Counted from the first letter of the stretch, positions 1-8,256 are shown. The stretch is 64,000 nt of DNA from Bacillus sp. OV166 (GCF_900177675.1 NZ_FXWM01000001.1:3357001-3421000); one strand, 5' to 3'. The notes: generated from the sequence alone by a model not told the origin. Program-made: numbers and translations.

Positions 1-1
1 C

Positions 2-877
2 TTTCCATTATCAGACCCGCAGCAGGATAATGATGTTCTTGGGTTTGAAGCACAAGCCAAACATATTGCAGGATTTATAAATAATCATACTCCATTATAT
101 CCATTTGCTATAGCTATAAATGGACCATGGGGTTCAGGGAAATCTACTATGGCAAATTTTATAATGAAGAATCTAGATATGTCTTGTGAAGCTATACCAT
201 TTAATCCTTGGTTAGTTTCTGATAAAGAAACACTTATTTCAAATCTATTTGAAGAAATATTCATAAGGCTAAGGAGGAAAGATGAAAATACTGATGGAAC
301 AAGCCAGAAACTAAGTCATCAGTTTTTGGCTTATTCTAAGAAGGTGTTACCTACAACTGTGAAAGCATTAACTTATGCAACTTCACTTTATCTTGGGATT
401 GAAGAAAGAAGTGCCAATTTTATATCCGGGGTTATGGGAGATTTCTCTAAAGAGATAAAAGAAGAGTATGAAAATATGCCTCTCAGCGAAATAAAACAAA
501 ACCTAGAAGCGGAAATGAAAAAAGAGTATGTTGATAGAAACAAAAAAATAGTAGTGTTTATTGATGAAATTGATAGACTTTTACATGATGAAATTGTAAC
601 AGTTTTAAAAATGATAAGGTCTACTCTTAATTTACCAGGGTTATTCTTTGTTATTTCAATGGATTATAATGCTGTTATAGAGGCATTGAAAGAGTCTGGT
701 ATCAAGGAGCCGAACTATTACTTAGAGAAGATATTTCAATTCAACTATAATATAAATACGAAAAATCAAATTAGAACATTAGTGCAAAAAATCATGTATC
801 CAATATTTGAATCACGTAGTGAAGAAGCTTATAAAGATTTGAAAGTAGCTATAGAAGCTTATCTTTTAAGGAAATGA
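2..877 (+). CDS. KAP family P-loop NTPase, 5'-partial
   Basis: KAP NTPases are large STAND-like ATPases, often membrane-associated and common in phage-defence loci. The reading frame is already open at the window edge, so the start lies outside. The Walker A motif GPWGSGKST is encoded at about 128-154, upstream of the first internal ATG at 149, so a start at 149 would cut off the nucleotide-binding loop. The Walker B segment is VVFIDEIDRL (about 549-580), followed by the typical FFVISMDYNAVIEAL strand. The frame stops at 877, and the sequence that looks like its C-terminal part continues in another frame from about 870. Either the gene is frameshifted or the assembly has an indel in the GGAAATGA stretch. 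Family call is firm; function in defence is inferred from family and neighbours. Confidence 0.8.
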   Translation, partial: FPLSDPQQDNDVLGFEAQAKHIAGFINNHTPLYPFAIAINGPWGSGKSTMANFIMKNLDMSCEAIPFNPWLVSDKETLISNLFEEIFIRLRRKDENTDGTSQKLSHQFLAYSKKVLPTTVKALTYATSLYLGIEERSANFISGVMGDFSKEIKEEYENMPLSEIKQNLEAEMKKEYVDRNKKIVVFIDEIDRLLHDEIVTVLKMIRSTLNLPGLFFVISMDYNAVIEALKESGIKEPNYYLEKIFQFNYNINTKNQIRTLVQKIMYPIFESRSEEAYKDLKVAIEAYLLRK

Positions 878-884
878 TTATCAT

Positions 885-1499
885 TTGATAAGTATTGATA
901 ATTTCGAGAAATTCACAAATGATTTTGGATTAAGTACAGCAGATTATATGTTATACCAGCTAAATGAATATGAACAAGGAAATGCGGCTGAGAGCCATAG
1001 TAAAATATGTAATATTATTATCGAAGAATTAAATATTGAAGTTCCTAGAAACTTCATTAATTTGACCAATTATATTTTAGAGTTTTGGCCAAAGTTTTAT
1101 ATGGAACTTTTTAAAGATGTGCAAAAATGTAACTTTAATATTAAACCAGCATTTCTACTCTTTCTACTAAAGTACAAATACCCACAATATTGCGAAACAA
1201 CTCATATTTTTGAGAATAAAGGGGATTACCTACCTAACATTGTTCAAGAAATTAGAGAACATATAAAATATTATGTACCAAAATTTGTGAATTATAATAT
1301 ATCTCCAAGGGAGGAGAAAAGGGATGATAGTTTCCTAAGACTAGCTGTAGGCTTGTTAAATAAATCCCCAGACCAGATAGAGGAACTTGGTTTATTAGCT
1401 GAAAGAAAGAGAGGAATGTTAGAGGAGCAATCTAAAGTAATGAAAGAAATTTTAGAAACAATTTCCAAATCGAGAAACAAGGAAGAAGAAGCATTGTAA
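885..1499 (+). CDS. C-terminal part of the KAP NTPase in a shifted frame, or separate small protein
   Basis: This 204-residue frame opens at 870, seven bases before the upstream NTPase terminates. It has only a TTG at 885 with no clear ribosome binding site. The position and the mixed helical composition fit the C-terminal region of the KAP protein, and a one-base length change between 870 and 877 would join the two frames. The last 50 residues are a highly charged helix ending in KEEEAL. I therefore read 2..1499 as one broken gene. An independent protein made by translational coupling cannot be excluded, because I recognise no domain in it alone. Confidence 0.55.
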   Translation: MISIDNFEKFTNDFGLSTADYMLYQLNEYEQGNAAESHSKICNIIIEELNIEVPRNFINLTNYILEFWPKFYMELFKDVQKCNFNIKPAFLLFLLKYKYPQYCETTHIFENKGDYLPNIVQEIREHIKYYVPKFVNYNISPREEKRDDSFLRLAVGLLNKSPDQIEELGLLAERKRGMLEEQSKVMKEILETISKSRNKEEEAL

Positions 1500-1532
1500 A
1501 CGTTTGATGTTGCTTTTTTATTTTCAATTTAT

Positions 1533-1564
1533 ACCTCTAATAAAATTTTGATTTTATTAGAGGT
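1533..1564. terminator. Perfect stem-loop downstream of the KAP gene
   Basis: A 14-bp perfect inverted repeat (ACCTCTAATAAAAT paired with ATTTTATTAGAGGT) around a TTTG loop. It lies 34 bases after the KAP stop codon and is the first of two hairpins between convergent genes. It lacks a long T-run. Confidence 0.55.
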
Positions 1565-1576
1565 CACCCCAATGGC

Positions 1577-1624
1577 ATAACCAGAAAACAAGTGACAAAT
1601 AATAATCACTTGTTTTCTGGTTAT
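1577..1624. terminator. Bidirectional terminator-like hairpin, 19-bp perfect stem
   Basis: The left arm 1577-1595 and right arm 1606-1624 are perfect reverse complements (ATAACCAGAAAACAAGTGA) around a 10-base loop. It sits between the convergent KAP and SIR2 genes and could end transcripts from both sides. Its A/T-rich base suits either direction. Confidence 0.6.
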
Positions 1625-1640
1625 ATAAGCACTATAATAG

Positions 1641-2768
1641 CTAACTTGTTCTTATTTGTTTGAGAACGTCTGCAATTTCATCATAGTCACTTATCCATAT
1701 AATTTTTATGCCAAATGATGCTGCATCTAACTCTTCGAATTCTTCCATCTTTTTCAAAAGGTGTTTAGCAGTCTCATCAAGTTCCAAATTTGCTTTATTC
1801 TTTTCATCCAGTAGTGGGGCATTTTGACTTAGAAGTTCTTCTAAGTTCCTTTCTACATCTTTGAATTTATACCTCTTCTTGAATAAATAATGATATTTTG
1901 GATTATCCCCTTTTTGTAACATTGCAATATCAAGTAACCTTCTAATGTTTGGGTCAGTAAGAGATATACCTATAAATATACAAACATTATCTTTAAATTT
2001 GTTGATTTGAACCATATTATTCCAACTATAGATATCATTATACTGTTTATGATATAAATTTTCACTTAGAGTTATTTTATAGCCTTTATCAATTTCTTGT
2101 TCTTCGGGTAAATATCCGTGAACATGATAGATAGGTAATTGCCCATTTTTAGGGTTCATCCCCTCTCTATATATTGATTTAAATGGAATTTCTACATTGC
2201 TATTTAATAAAGCACCCTCAAGAATATCGTCATAATTGTATGTAATGATACTATCAAGATTTGGACTTCTTCCAGGAGCAATACAGAATTGCAATATCTC
2301 TTTAATCGTTGGTGAATCAGCCTCTCTATTTATTTGGGCATAAAGTGCTTCTTTTACCATCTCTTCAAATGTTTTTCCTTTATCTTTCTTCTTAAAATCC
2401 TCTTCAAGAAATCTAGCAGAAATTAAAGGGCTATTAGGAAATAACAAAGGAAATAGCTTCGATAATACTAATGGTGCGTCAGTATTAGTATCAGTAATAG
2501 TAAAAGTTTCAAGTAATAATTTCTGTAGTAAGTTTCCCCAGCTTGGAAGATTATATGGTACAGAAACTCCTGCTCCAAGTACTAGTACTAATTCCTCGTC
2601 TTTGTATGCTCTATTTAGATTAGAAATAGCCTCTTTCTTTGAACTTTGAACATTTGTGCTTTCGGTCTTAATCTCACTTAGATATTTGTTTATTAATTGA
2701 AGGGACTTAATATTTAGTGCAGGTATCATATCTGTTATTGATTCAATCATTGGCAATTTTGGCGACAT
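1641..2768 (-). CDS. SIR2-like (SIR2_2) domain protein
   Basis: SIR2-fold proteins bind NAD; in bacteria many act as NAD-consuming effectors of phage defence. Visible signatures are the nucleotide-binding start LVLVLGAGVSVPYNLPSW (about residues 60-77), the TYNYDDILE segment, the YHVHGYLPE segment with the likely active-site His, and GISLTDPNIRRLL near the end. I take the start at the second ATG (2768), giving about 375 residues. A GGGGAG ribosome binding site lies eight bases before it and overlaps the first ATG at 2783. A TATAAT on the minus strand lies just upstream. It is convergent with the KAP gene and divergent from another SIR2-superfamily gene. No partner domain (TIR, nuclease) is fused, so the trigger is unknown. 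The defence role is inferred. Confidence 0.75.
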   Translation of the reverse strand: MSPKLPMIESITDMIPALNIKSLQLINKYLSEIKTESTNVQSSKKEAISNLNRAYKDEELVLVLGAGVSVPYNLPSWGNLLQKLLLETFTITDTNTDAPLVLSKLFPLLFPNSPLISARFLEEDFKKKDKGKTFEEMVKEALYAQINREADSPTIKEILQFCIAPGRSPNLDSIITYNYDDILEGALLNSNVEIPFKSIYREGMNPKNGQLPIYHVHGYLPEEQEIDKGYKITLSENLYHKQYNDIYSWNNMVQINKFKDNVCIFIGISLTDPNIRRLLDIAMLQKGDNPKYHYLFKKRYKFKDVERNLEELLSQNAPLLDEKNKANLELDETAKHLLKKMEEFEELDAASFGIKIIWISDYDEIADVLKQIRTS

Positions 2769-2803
2769 AAAATATCTCCCCACTTACAATATATTTTTTC
2801 CAT

Positions 2804-2809
2804 ATTATA
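2804..2809 (-). promoter_or_regulatory. -10 box of the SIR2 gene
   Basis: TATAAT on the minus strand, about 36 bases before the chosen start codon. No convincing -35 hexamer is visible. Confidence 0.4.
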
Positions 2810-3258
2810 ACATAGAATTTTTCCTTTATACTACTAATTTACCATTTGTATTATTTAGTATTGATTAGGTATATCTTTCATGCCTAAGTAGTTACTATTC
2901 TTCCACTAAGAATAAACTAGGAGAATGGAGCAAAGTAAACTATTATAAATAGTCTTTTAAATTAAAAGTGACAAAACTTAATAATATGGACATCAATTTT
3001 CTGTTGCAGTAATAACATGGATTGAAACGGTGTTAAAACATGGTGACATAAATCAACAAATGGGTAGGTTTTTTACTCGTGTTTAAGAAACTATAAATAT
3101 ATTACAAGAGAGTAGCATCAAGTGTTAGCTGTTCTCTTTATTTATTACAATACCAATAGTAGTTTTGTTGTGGTATAATTTACCTGTAAAAATGGAAGAT
3201 TACCTAATTTTCGGTGACGATAAATTAAATAATAAAGTTAAAAATTAAGGGGGTAAAA
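2810..3258. other. Divergent intergenic region
   Basis: AT-rich and without any frame worth calling. It holds promoter elements for the genes on both sides and nothing else I recognise. Confidence 0.5.
3174..3179 (+). promoter_or_regulatory. Extended -10 promoter upstream of the DUF4917 gene
   Basis: TGGTATAAT gives an extended -10 (TGnTATAAT). It lies about 80 bases before the AAGGGGG ribosome binding site of the next gene. Confidence 0.45.
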
Positions 3259-3863
3259 ATCACAGAAGAAATCTACAATTATCAAGATATTAGTCAATCT
3301 TTCAATAACTATTTGCTTACTGGTAATGGCTTATCAATTTCTATTAATCAAAATTTTAGTTATCAAACATTGTTAGCTGAGTGCAAATCCTTAGAGGATG
3401 AAAACCATGAAAGAGTATTATCCGATGAAGACTTAAATTTTTTTGAGCAGTTTGAAACTTTTGATTTTGAGAGGGTTTTATTTGCTCTAAATACTTCAAA
3501 GATTGTAAATAATATAGTTGGGTTAGAAACTGGAGAAATTGAAAAGAGGTACGAACACATAAAAAATGCTTTGGTTAAAGTTGTGAGGAAGGTTCATCCT
3601 TCTTGGGATGAGTTTGAAGATTCAAAGTTCCAATTCTTAAATGAGTATCTACAAAAATTCCAAGGCATTTTTACAACCAATTATGATTTAATTCTCTATT
3701 GGTCATTAATGAGAAACATTGAACCATTCTTAGATTTCTTTTTTCGTGGAGAATTTGATACTACCAATGTAGATGTATTTGTCAATATTAATTTGAGCCA
3801 GAGTGATCACTTCAAAAGTGAGCCACTTCATTCTGAGTTATTTCCAAATTTGGAGGGGGATTG
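3259..3863 (+). pseudogene. DUF4917 (SIR2-superfamily) protein, truncated by an IS21 remnant and lacking a normal start
   Basis: The frame encodes LLTGNGLSISINQNFSY (glycine-rich nucleotide-binding start), DFERVLFAL and the hallmark IFTTNYDLILYWSL, which together mark DUF4917, a SIR2-related family. The reading runs on at full similarity until about 3855 and then enters the palindrome and IS21 sequence, so the C-terminal part is missing. The frame opens after a stop near 3227. The only initiation-like codon behind the AAGGGGG ribosome binding site is ATC at 3259, which suggests a lost ATG. The first conventional codon, TTG at 3313, would remove the nucleotide-binding start. Probably non-functional on both counts. 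Confidence 0.7.
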
Positions 3864-3909
3864 GGAGTGTAGGGTATCTTGCCCCTCGGGGCAAGATACC
3901 CTACACTCC
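3864..3909. repeat. 46-base perfect palindrome at the IS21 end
   Basis: Left arm 3864-3885 and right arm 3888-3909 are exact reverse complements (GGAGTGTAGGGTATCTTGCC and two more bases), with TC between them. It follows the istB stop by 14 bases and could be a terminator or a duplicated IS terminal repeat. Confidence 0.75.
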
Positions 3910-3922
3910 TCGCGCGCCCAGA

Positions 3923-4681
3923 CTACTGGTCGCTCTCATCCCTTTGTTTCATACTTTGTCTAAATCGATACGATTCTCCATTTAGGAGGAGGATATGGGC
4001 CCTATGGGTTAGTCGGTCTAGTAGGGCTGCGGTCATTTTTTCATCTCCAAATATAGAGGTCCATTCCGTAAATTCTAAATTCGTAGTTATCATGACGCTA
4101 GCTCGTTCGTAGCGGCCGGCAAAGAATTGGAACAAGAGCTCAGAACCAATTTTCGTGAATGGCACGTAGCCGAGTTCGTCTATGATGATTAGATCAAATT
4201 TGAGCCATCTCTTCTCCAATGCACCTAGCTTGTGTTCTTCATTTGCCAAAAGTAATTCTTCTACTAATTCTGCAGCCGAGATAAACTTAACCTTATAGCC
4301 ATTTTTAATCATTTCAAGGCCGAGCCCCACTGCTAGATGCGATTTTCTCGTCCCACTGTTTCCTAAAAATATTATGTTCTCCTTCTTCTCCACAAAATCT
4401 CCCTTTGATAGAGTCAGAAATCGATTTCGGTTCAGACTTGGCATCAAACTAAAATCATAGCTATCTAGTGTTTTCTGGACTGGAAAAGCAGCTTGTTTAA
4501 GCCTTCTTTGTCTTTGGTTTTCTTCTCTAGCCTCTGATTCTGATTCTAATAAAGCCAATAGAAATTCCTCATAACTCAAGTTACGATCCTCAGCCTCTCT
4601 TGCGAGAGAACGGTATTGTGCAGCGATAGTCGGAATCCGTAGTTGTTTAGTAAGGTGGTCTAAAAGTAATTCAGTTGTCAT
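3923..4681 (-). CDS. istB: IS21-family helper ATPase IstB, Walker A mutated
   Basis: IstB is the AAA+ partner that selects target DNA for the IstA transposase. The 252 residues are full length for the family. Recognisable parts are the N-terminal helical region, the Walker B motif LIIIDELGYVPF, sensor TTNLEF and the C-terminal HRAHILLLNGESYR. The P-loop reads GNSGTRKSH where the family has GTGKT/S; the Gly-to-Arg change (codon AGA) should impair ATP binding. The ATG overlaps the istA stop in the usual ATGA arrangement. With istA gone the gene has no function of its own in transposition. Confidence 0.88.
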   Translation of the reverse strand: MTTELLLDHLTKQLRIPTIAAQYRSLAREAEDRNLSYEEFLLALLESESEAREENQRQRRLKQAAFPVQKTLDSYDFSLMPSLNRNRFLTLSKGDFVEKKENIIFLGNSGTRKSHLAVGLGLEMIKNGYKVKFISAAELVEELLLANEEHKLGALEKRWLKFDLIIIDELGYVPFTKIGSELLFQFFAGRYERASVMITTNLEFTEWTSIFGDEKMTAALLDRLTHRAHILLLNGESYRFRQSMKQRDESDQ

Positions 4682-4764
4682 TTCCTAGTGCCTCCTGTTA
4701 ATTGACCGTACTGTTCTATATTGGATTTATTAACTTTGTAATCTAGAAGATTGACTGGTGTTTT
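4678..4764 (-). pseudogene. istA: C-terminal remnant of IstA transposase
   Basis: In the frame that ends at the TGA overlapping the istB start, the minus strand reads TPVNLLDYKVNKSNIEQYG and then LTGGTRK. This resembles the tail typical of IstA. Upstream of it the frame is lost at the junction with the neighbouring 110-residue gene. Only about 29 codons remain. Confidence 0.55.
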
Positions 4765-5095
4765 ATACTTCAAATTTAGTTATAAGATTGGGAGTTGCAT
4801 ATCTCAAATTTTCTCTGAATATTTTCAAAGCATCGTCAATAATCTTGTTCTCATCAAGATTGTCCTTTAATAGTGGTTTGTAAAATGTAGTTTTGACATC
4901 CATAAATCTAATAACCTTAAAAAGCATTGGTGAATAAAGGTTTTGGTAACATTCTTTAATATATTTCTGATGCTCTCTTTTAGCTGTGTATCTATGGGAA
5001 ACTACATGAGCGAGTAATGCAGCTGAAAAAGTCATAATAGCTGTTATAAAAGGTGCATAGGTTAAGGATGAGTGTAGAGTTTTCACAATCCCCAC
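4763..5095 (-). CDS. Small membrane-anchored protein, probably 3'-truncated by the IS21 junction
   Basis: From a GTG at 5095 the protein has one N-terminal membrane segment (FITAIMTFSAALLAHVV, about residues 16-32) followed by a basic, helical cytoplasmic part. It ends with a few residues at exactly the point where IS21 sequence begins. That makes a truncated longer protein likely. No family recognised. It starts back to back with the next gene. Confidence 0.45.
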   Translation of the reverse strand: MGIVKTLHSSLTYAPFITAIMTFSAALLAHVVSHRYTAKREHQKYIKECYQNLYSPMLFKVIRFMDVKTTFYKPLLKDNLDENKIIDDALKIFRENLRYATPNLITKFEV

Positions 5096-5096
5096 A

Positions 5097-5528
5097 GTGA
5101 GGGAAGTGCAGGAGGTTTATGAGGATTTAAGTGGACAAGCAAATGTACTTGCTATTTTAGAATTTTTCTTTGATTTCTTGGAACAGGTTGAAAGAGAAGC
5201 AAGAAAGATGGGTATTAAAGACCAATCAAGTGAACTTATGAAGTATAGGGTATTATACAGCATTTGGATTCTTGTGACTTACTATTTTGGATATGAGATG
5301 GCTTGTTCGGTTATAAGTCATAGTTTTGAGTTTAATCAAAATAAACTTAACAAAAGAGCAATCAGAAAAATAAAGAGGTTGTTGAAGACGGACAGTAATA
5401 AAGTGGAAGAGACGATGTTAAAAATTGTTAATGACGTTTTAATAAATATTTCTAAAGATGGTCATTTCACATTATTGGATAACATGTATAAAATTATCAA
5501 AAACCTACTAAGGGATGTTGAGGATTAA
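5097..5528 (+). CDS. Hypothetical helical protein
   Basis: A 143-residue soluble protein of mostly helical composition with an aromatic patch (WILVTYYFGYEMAC) and a basic C-terminal half. The GTG at 5097 has no good ribosome binding site. The frame is open back to 5061 without a better start, so the 5' end may be missing. Divergent from the membrane protein at 5095. No family recognised; it may be a remnant of a larger abortive-infection-type protein, but that is a guess. Confidence 0.4.
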   Translation: MREVQEVYEDLSGQANVLAILEFFFDFLEQVEREARKMGIKDQSSELMKYRVLYSIWILVTYYFGYEMACSVISHSFEFNQNKLNKRAIRKIKRLLKTDSNKVEETMLKIVNDVLINISKDGHFTLLDNMYKIIKNLLRDVED

Positions 5529-6242
5529 TAATTTCATAGGAATATACTTAGGAATTTTCCAGCGGTTTAGGATGAATTTCCCTATATATGAATTTTTGTA
5601 ACAATAATCACATATAGCGGGAGGAATTAGAGACTAGACCAACCCTAGATAGGTTAATCGAAGAGAGTCAACAAGTGAGTTAAGGGACACCGAGGTTCTC
5701 TTTTCATTTGCAATCGACATGTGGGCATAAATCCCACACTATCAGTGGGGCATGTGCTGGATAGTGGATAGGCTACTACATCCACACGTTTAAGAAAATT
5801 CTAGTGTTGTTAAAGGAGATTCTAAACGAATTAGATGCATATTATCCACGGTAATAATTGTACAGATAAGCAGGGCATACCTTTTGTTTGCAATTAAGGG
5901 TTTGATTCAGTATCATTGTTTATAGGAATAACACGCAATGAAAACCACTTAAACAAGCATAAACCATTGATATAATAGCGCTCAAAGCTAATTGTACCGA
6001 CAAGTGGTGCAACGGATAGCACGTAAGATTTCGTTTTATAGTTGTAAAGGCAATTACTAACGAGGGAGTCCCAAATCGACTTGTTTACGTAAATCGTCTC
6101 ATAGTTTACTTAAATGATATAGTGAACAACAGGCGAGCCTATAGACGGTTCGCTTTTCGTTTGAATTAGAAAAACTAAGCACCCTTTCGTTTCCATTAAA
6201 TTTACAGTCGGAATCTGATAGAATAGTAGACGAGGTGTTCAT
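5529..6242. other. Long intergenic region with a tRNA-like structured segment
   Basis: About 700 bases without a supportable reading frame. It contains an extended -10 (TGATATAAT, 5969-5976 region) followed 23 bases later by a tRNA-like fold, listed separately. Segments such as 5690-5770 are rich in short complementary stretches, suggesting structured RNA. Confidence 0.4.
5999..6085 (+). ncRNA. tRNA-like RNA with variable arm and non-canonical T arm
   Basis: A cloverleaf can be drawn by hand. The acceptor stem GACAAGT (5999-6005) pairs with ACTTGTT (6079-6085). D stem GTGC/GCAC (6007-6010/6019-6022) encloses the loop AACGGATA. A 5-bp anticodon stem with two G-U pairs holds a 7-base loop whose centre is TTC. 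A 5-bp variable arm pairs AGTTG with CAATT. The T arm does not form (GGGAGTCCCAAATC without a 3' partner). It could be a decayed or phage-type tRNA, or another structured RNA. An extended -10 precedes it. Confidence 0.35.
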
Positions 6243-7061
6243 ATGTTTATATCGCCAATGCTATTGCATAAAACTGATGAACCGTTCGATTCAGAAGATT
6301 ACATTACTGAACTGAAACTTGACGGCATCCGTTTAATATATTCAGTGGATAATGCCGGCAAAGTCCGTTTATATTCACGACACAAAAACGAAATCACATC
6401 GAAATTCCCGGAACTTCATAATCTAAACATTCCGCCAGGCACCGTACTTGATGGCGAACTAATTGTTAGTGACAACAACGGTAAGCCTGACTTTGAAGCT
6501 GTAATGAGCCGTTTTATGAGTTCTAAAGATAAGTCCACGATCACTTTCGTCGCTTTTGACGTGATCGAGCACAAAGGTGTACGTATCGCAATGTTACCAT
6601 TGTTGCAGCGTAAGGAAGTACTTGCAGAAATAGTGCCAACCGATAATTCGTTAATTGCCAAAACGCAGTTCATTGAGGGTAACGGTGAAGCTTATTTTGA
6701 CGCTATAAAAGCGCAAGCCCTAGAAGGCATCGTATTAAAGCGTAAGGATTCTCGTTATGAAGTCGGCAAACGTTCACATTCGTGGCTGAAGGTGGTTAAC
6801 TATCAATATGATGAAGTGAATATCGTTGGATATCGTACAACAGGTAAATTCGGCTTGTTGTTAACTTTCGATGATGGCCGCTATGCAGGTATAATGGAGT
6901 TGGGTGTACCACCGTTGGCTCGTAAGGAGATTTACGGAAAGCCGGTGATACGTGAAGAGAAGAAGATCGCGTTTATTGAGCCGGTAAAGGTTCGAGTAAA
7001 ATATCGTAATTTAACGAAGGCGGGCTTATTGCGTCTACCTAGTTTTGTGGAGTGGGTATAG
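6243..7061 (+). CDS. ATP-dependent DNA ligase
   Basis: Seals nicks in duplex DNA through a lysine-AMP intermediate. The nucleotidyltransferase motif I is ELKLDGIR (about residues 23-30), with the lysine of KLDG as the AMP acceptor. Motif III region VLDGELIV, motif IV LEGIVLKRKDS and motif V SWLKVVNY are all present. The short OB-fold tail follows. At 272 residues it is a minimal ligase of the LigD-ligase/phage type without polymerase, nuclease or Ku domains, and no ku gene is adjacent. The ATG has a GAGGTG ribosome binding site. Its neighbour is an integrase, so a mobile-element origin is likely. Confidence 0.88.
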   Translation: MFISPMLLHKTDEPFDSEDYITELKLDGIRLIYSVDNAGKVRLYSRHKNEITSKFPELHNLNIPPGTVLDGELIVSDNNGKPDFEAVMSRFMSSKDKSTITFVAFDVIEHKGVRIAMLPLLQRKEVLAEIVPTDNSLIAKTQFIEGNGEAYFDAIKAQALEGIVLKRKDSRYEVGKRSHSWLKVVNYQYDEVNIVGYRTTGKFGLLLTFDDGRYAGIMELGVPPLARKEIYGKPVIREEKKIAFIEPVKVRVKYRNLTKAGLLRLPSFVEWV

Positions 7062-7091
7062 TCGTTCTTAAGAAAAACAACCAATAAACCG

Positions 7092-7124
7092 AAAAAGCCG
7101 TCCAAAAATTGGACGGCACTTTTT
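7092..7124. terminator. Rho-independent terminator between ligase and integrase
   Basis: GCCGTCCAA (7097-7105) pairs perfectly with TTGGACGGC (7109-7117) around a 3-base loop. An A-run lies before it and a T-run after it, so it can serve both convergent genes. Confidence 0.85.
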
Positions 7125-8157
7125 ATACTCGAATACCATTTCGTTTAATGATGTTACGCAAGGGAGAAAATTTATTGTGTTGCTCCCGTATATGTTCGTT
7201 GTCCATTTGTACGTACTTACGTGTTGTTTGAATGTCTGCATGGTCCAAAATTCTCTGTAATGTAAAAATGTCACCGCCATTTAATACATAATTTCTTGCG
7301 AAGGTATGACGAAACATATGCGGATGCAACTTTGAAATGTTTAATTTTCGCTTTAGTCGATTTAATCTGCGGCGAAAGGCGTCGTCGGTCAAGTCCTCGC
7401 CATACGCGTTCATAAATAGCTTACAACCTTCTCCGAAATATTGCTGCGTTTCATCTAATAGTTGTCGTAGTCTTTTCGCAACCTCACGACTAATTGGTAT
7501 CTCACGGGACTTTCGTTTTTTTGCTATCTGAGATGGTACTGTAATCGATAATTCCTTGAAATTCACTTGATCGGCAGTCAAGGATAACGCTTCACCAATT
7601 CGAAGACCTGTATCCAATAACAATATTATGAGCGTCTTATCGCGCCATTGTGCGAACTGCCTGTCGACATAAGAGGCGAGAATAGCGTCAATCTGTTTGT
7701 CAGGTAGGCCTGGAACCTCTTCGTGGGCATCGTCGCGAACTTGAGAGATATTCTGCATCGGATTATAAGAAATAATGCCATCGTTATATAGAAAACGAAA
7801 CAACGTGCATAAACCACGAATACGTATGTTAATGGTATGAACCGATAAACCTTTACCGGTTCGTTTCCTTTGTGGGTCCTCGGCATATGGCGTTCGTTCT
7901 GTACGAAGATAATTAATGTAATTACGAATGGTATCTGCTGTAATATCGTTAATATTCGTAATTTCTTCGTCTAACCATTGCCGAAAATAACGGAAAATAT
8001 CGTGGTATCCAGTGAGCGTTCCTTTCCTAACTCCTTCAGCTGTTTTAGCACGAATAAATGCTTCCAGGGCCTCGTCCATTGTATATAGGACATTACTAAT
8101 CTGTCGGTCCTGTGGAGAGACTTTAAGACCTCTTTCGCCGATAATTCTTCTTTTCAT
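7123..8157 (-). CDS. Tyrosine recombinase / phage-type integrase
   Basis: Site-specific recombinase of the XerC/XerD-lambda integrase class. The N-terminal SAM-like core-binding domain spans about residues 25-130. The catalytic domain shows the first Arg in DTGLRIGEAL, the HPHMFRHTFAR box (His-x-x-Arg), the His of RILDHADIQTT and the Tyr of TRKYVQMDN. All catalytic residues are visible, so the enzyme looks intact. AAGGAGGAG precedes the ATG. Three direct repeats and a tRNA-Arg 3' half lie immediately upstream (8193-8383), which is the usual arrangement for an integrase next to its own attachment site. Confidence 0.9.
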   Translation of the reverse strand: MKRRIIGERGLKVSPQDRQISNVLYTMDEALEAFIRAKTAEGVRKGTLTGYHDIFRYFRQWLDEEITNINDITADTIRNYINYLRTERTPYAEDPQRKRTGKGLSVHTINIRIRGLCTLFRFLYNDGIISYNPMQNISQVRDDAHEEVPGLPDKQIDAILASYVDRQFAQWRDKTLIILLLDTGLRIGEALSLTADQVNFKELSITVPSQIAKKRKSREIPISREVAKRLRQLLDETQQYFGEGCKLFMNAYGEDLTDDAFRRRLNRLKRKLNISKLHPHMFRHTFARNYVLNGGDIFTLQRILDHADIQTTRKYVQMDNEHIREQHNKFSPLRNIIKRNGIRV

Positions 8158-8192
8158 ACGGTTTTTGACTCCTCCTTAGATACAGCCGAGGT

Positions 8193-8244
8193 GTCCTACA
8201 GTTACAAAAATCTGTCCTACAGTCATAAAAACCACGTCCTACAG
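8193..8244. repeat. Three GTCCTACAG direct repeats (candidate integrase arm sites)
   Basis: Exact copies of GTCCTACAG start at 8193, 8214 and 8236, spaced 21 and 22 bases. That is two helical turns, so all face the same side of the DNA. They lie between the integrase start and the tRNA fragment. Their spacing and position fit arm-type binding sites for the recombinase or an excisionase. Confidence 0.6.
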
Positions 8245-8256
8245 ACAACGAAAAAA

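Larger units (their letters stand above)
3864..4764 (-). mobile_element. IS21-family remnant (istB end intact, istA mostly lost)
   Basis: The segment contains a complete istB reading frame, the last ~29 codons of istA overlapping it, and a 46-base palindrome at the distal end. The istA 5' part and its terminal inverted repeat are absent: at about 4764 the sequence switches into an unrelated gene. The element interrupts the DUF4917 gene on one side and truncates another gene on the other, so a deletion followed or accompanied insertion. Exact element ends are not determinable without a reference copy. Confidence 0.7.

Noticed and set aside
3803..4112. Short plus-strand frames over the palindrome and istB 3' end
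   Set aside because: They lie antisense to istB or across the palindrome, have no ribosome binding sites and no coding character.
8193..8244. GTCCTACAG repeats considered as a CRISPR or replication iterons
   Set aside because: Only three 9-base copies, no spacers of CRISPR length and no replication protein nearby; the integrase context explains them better.
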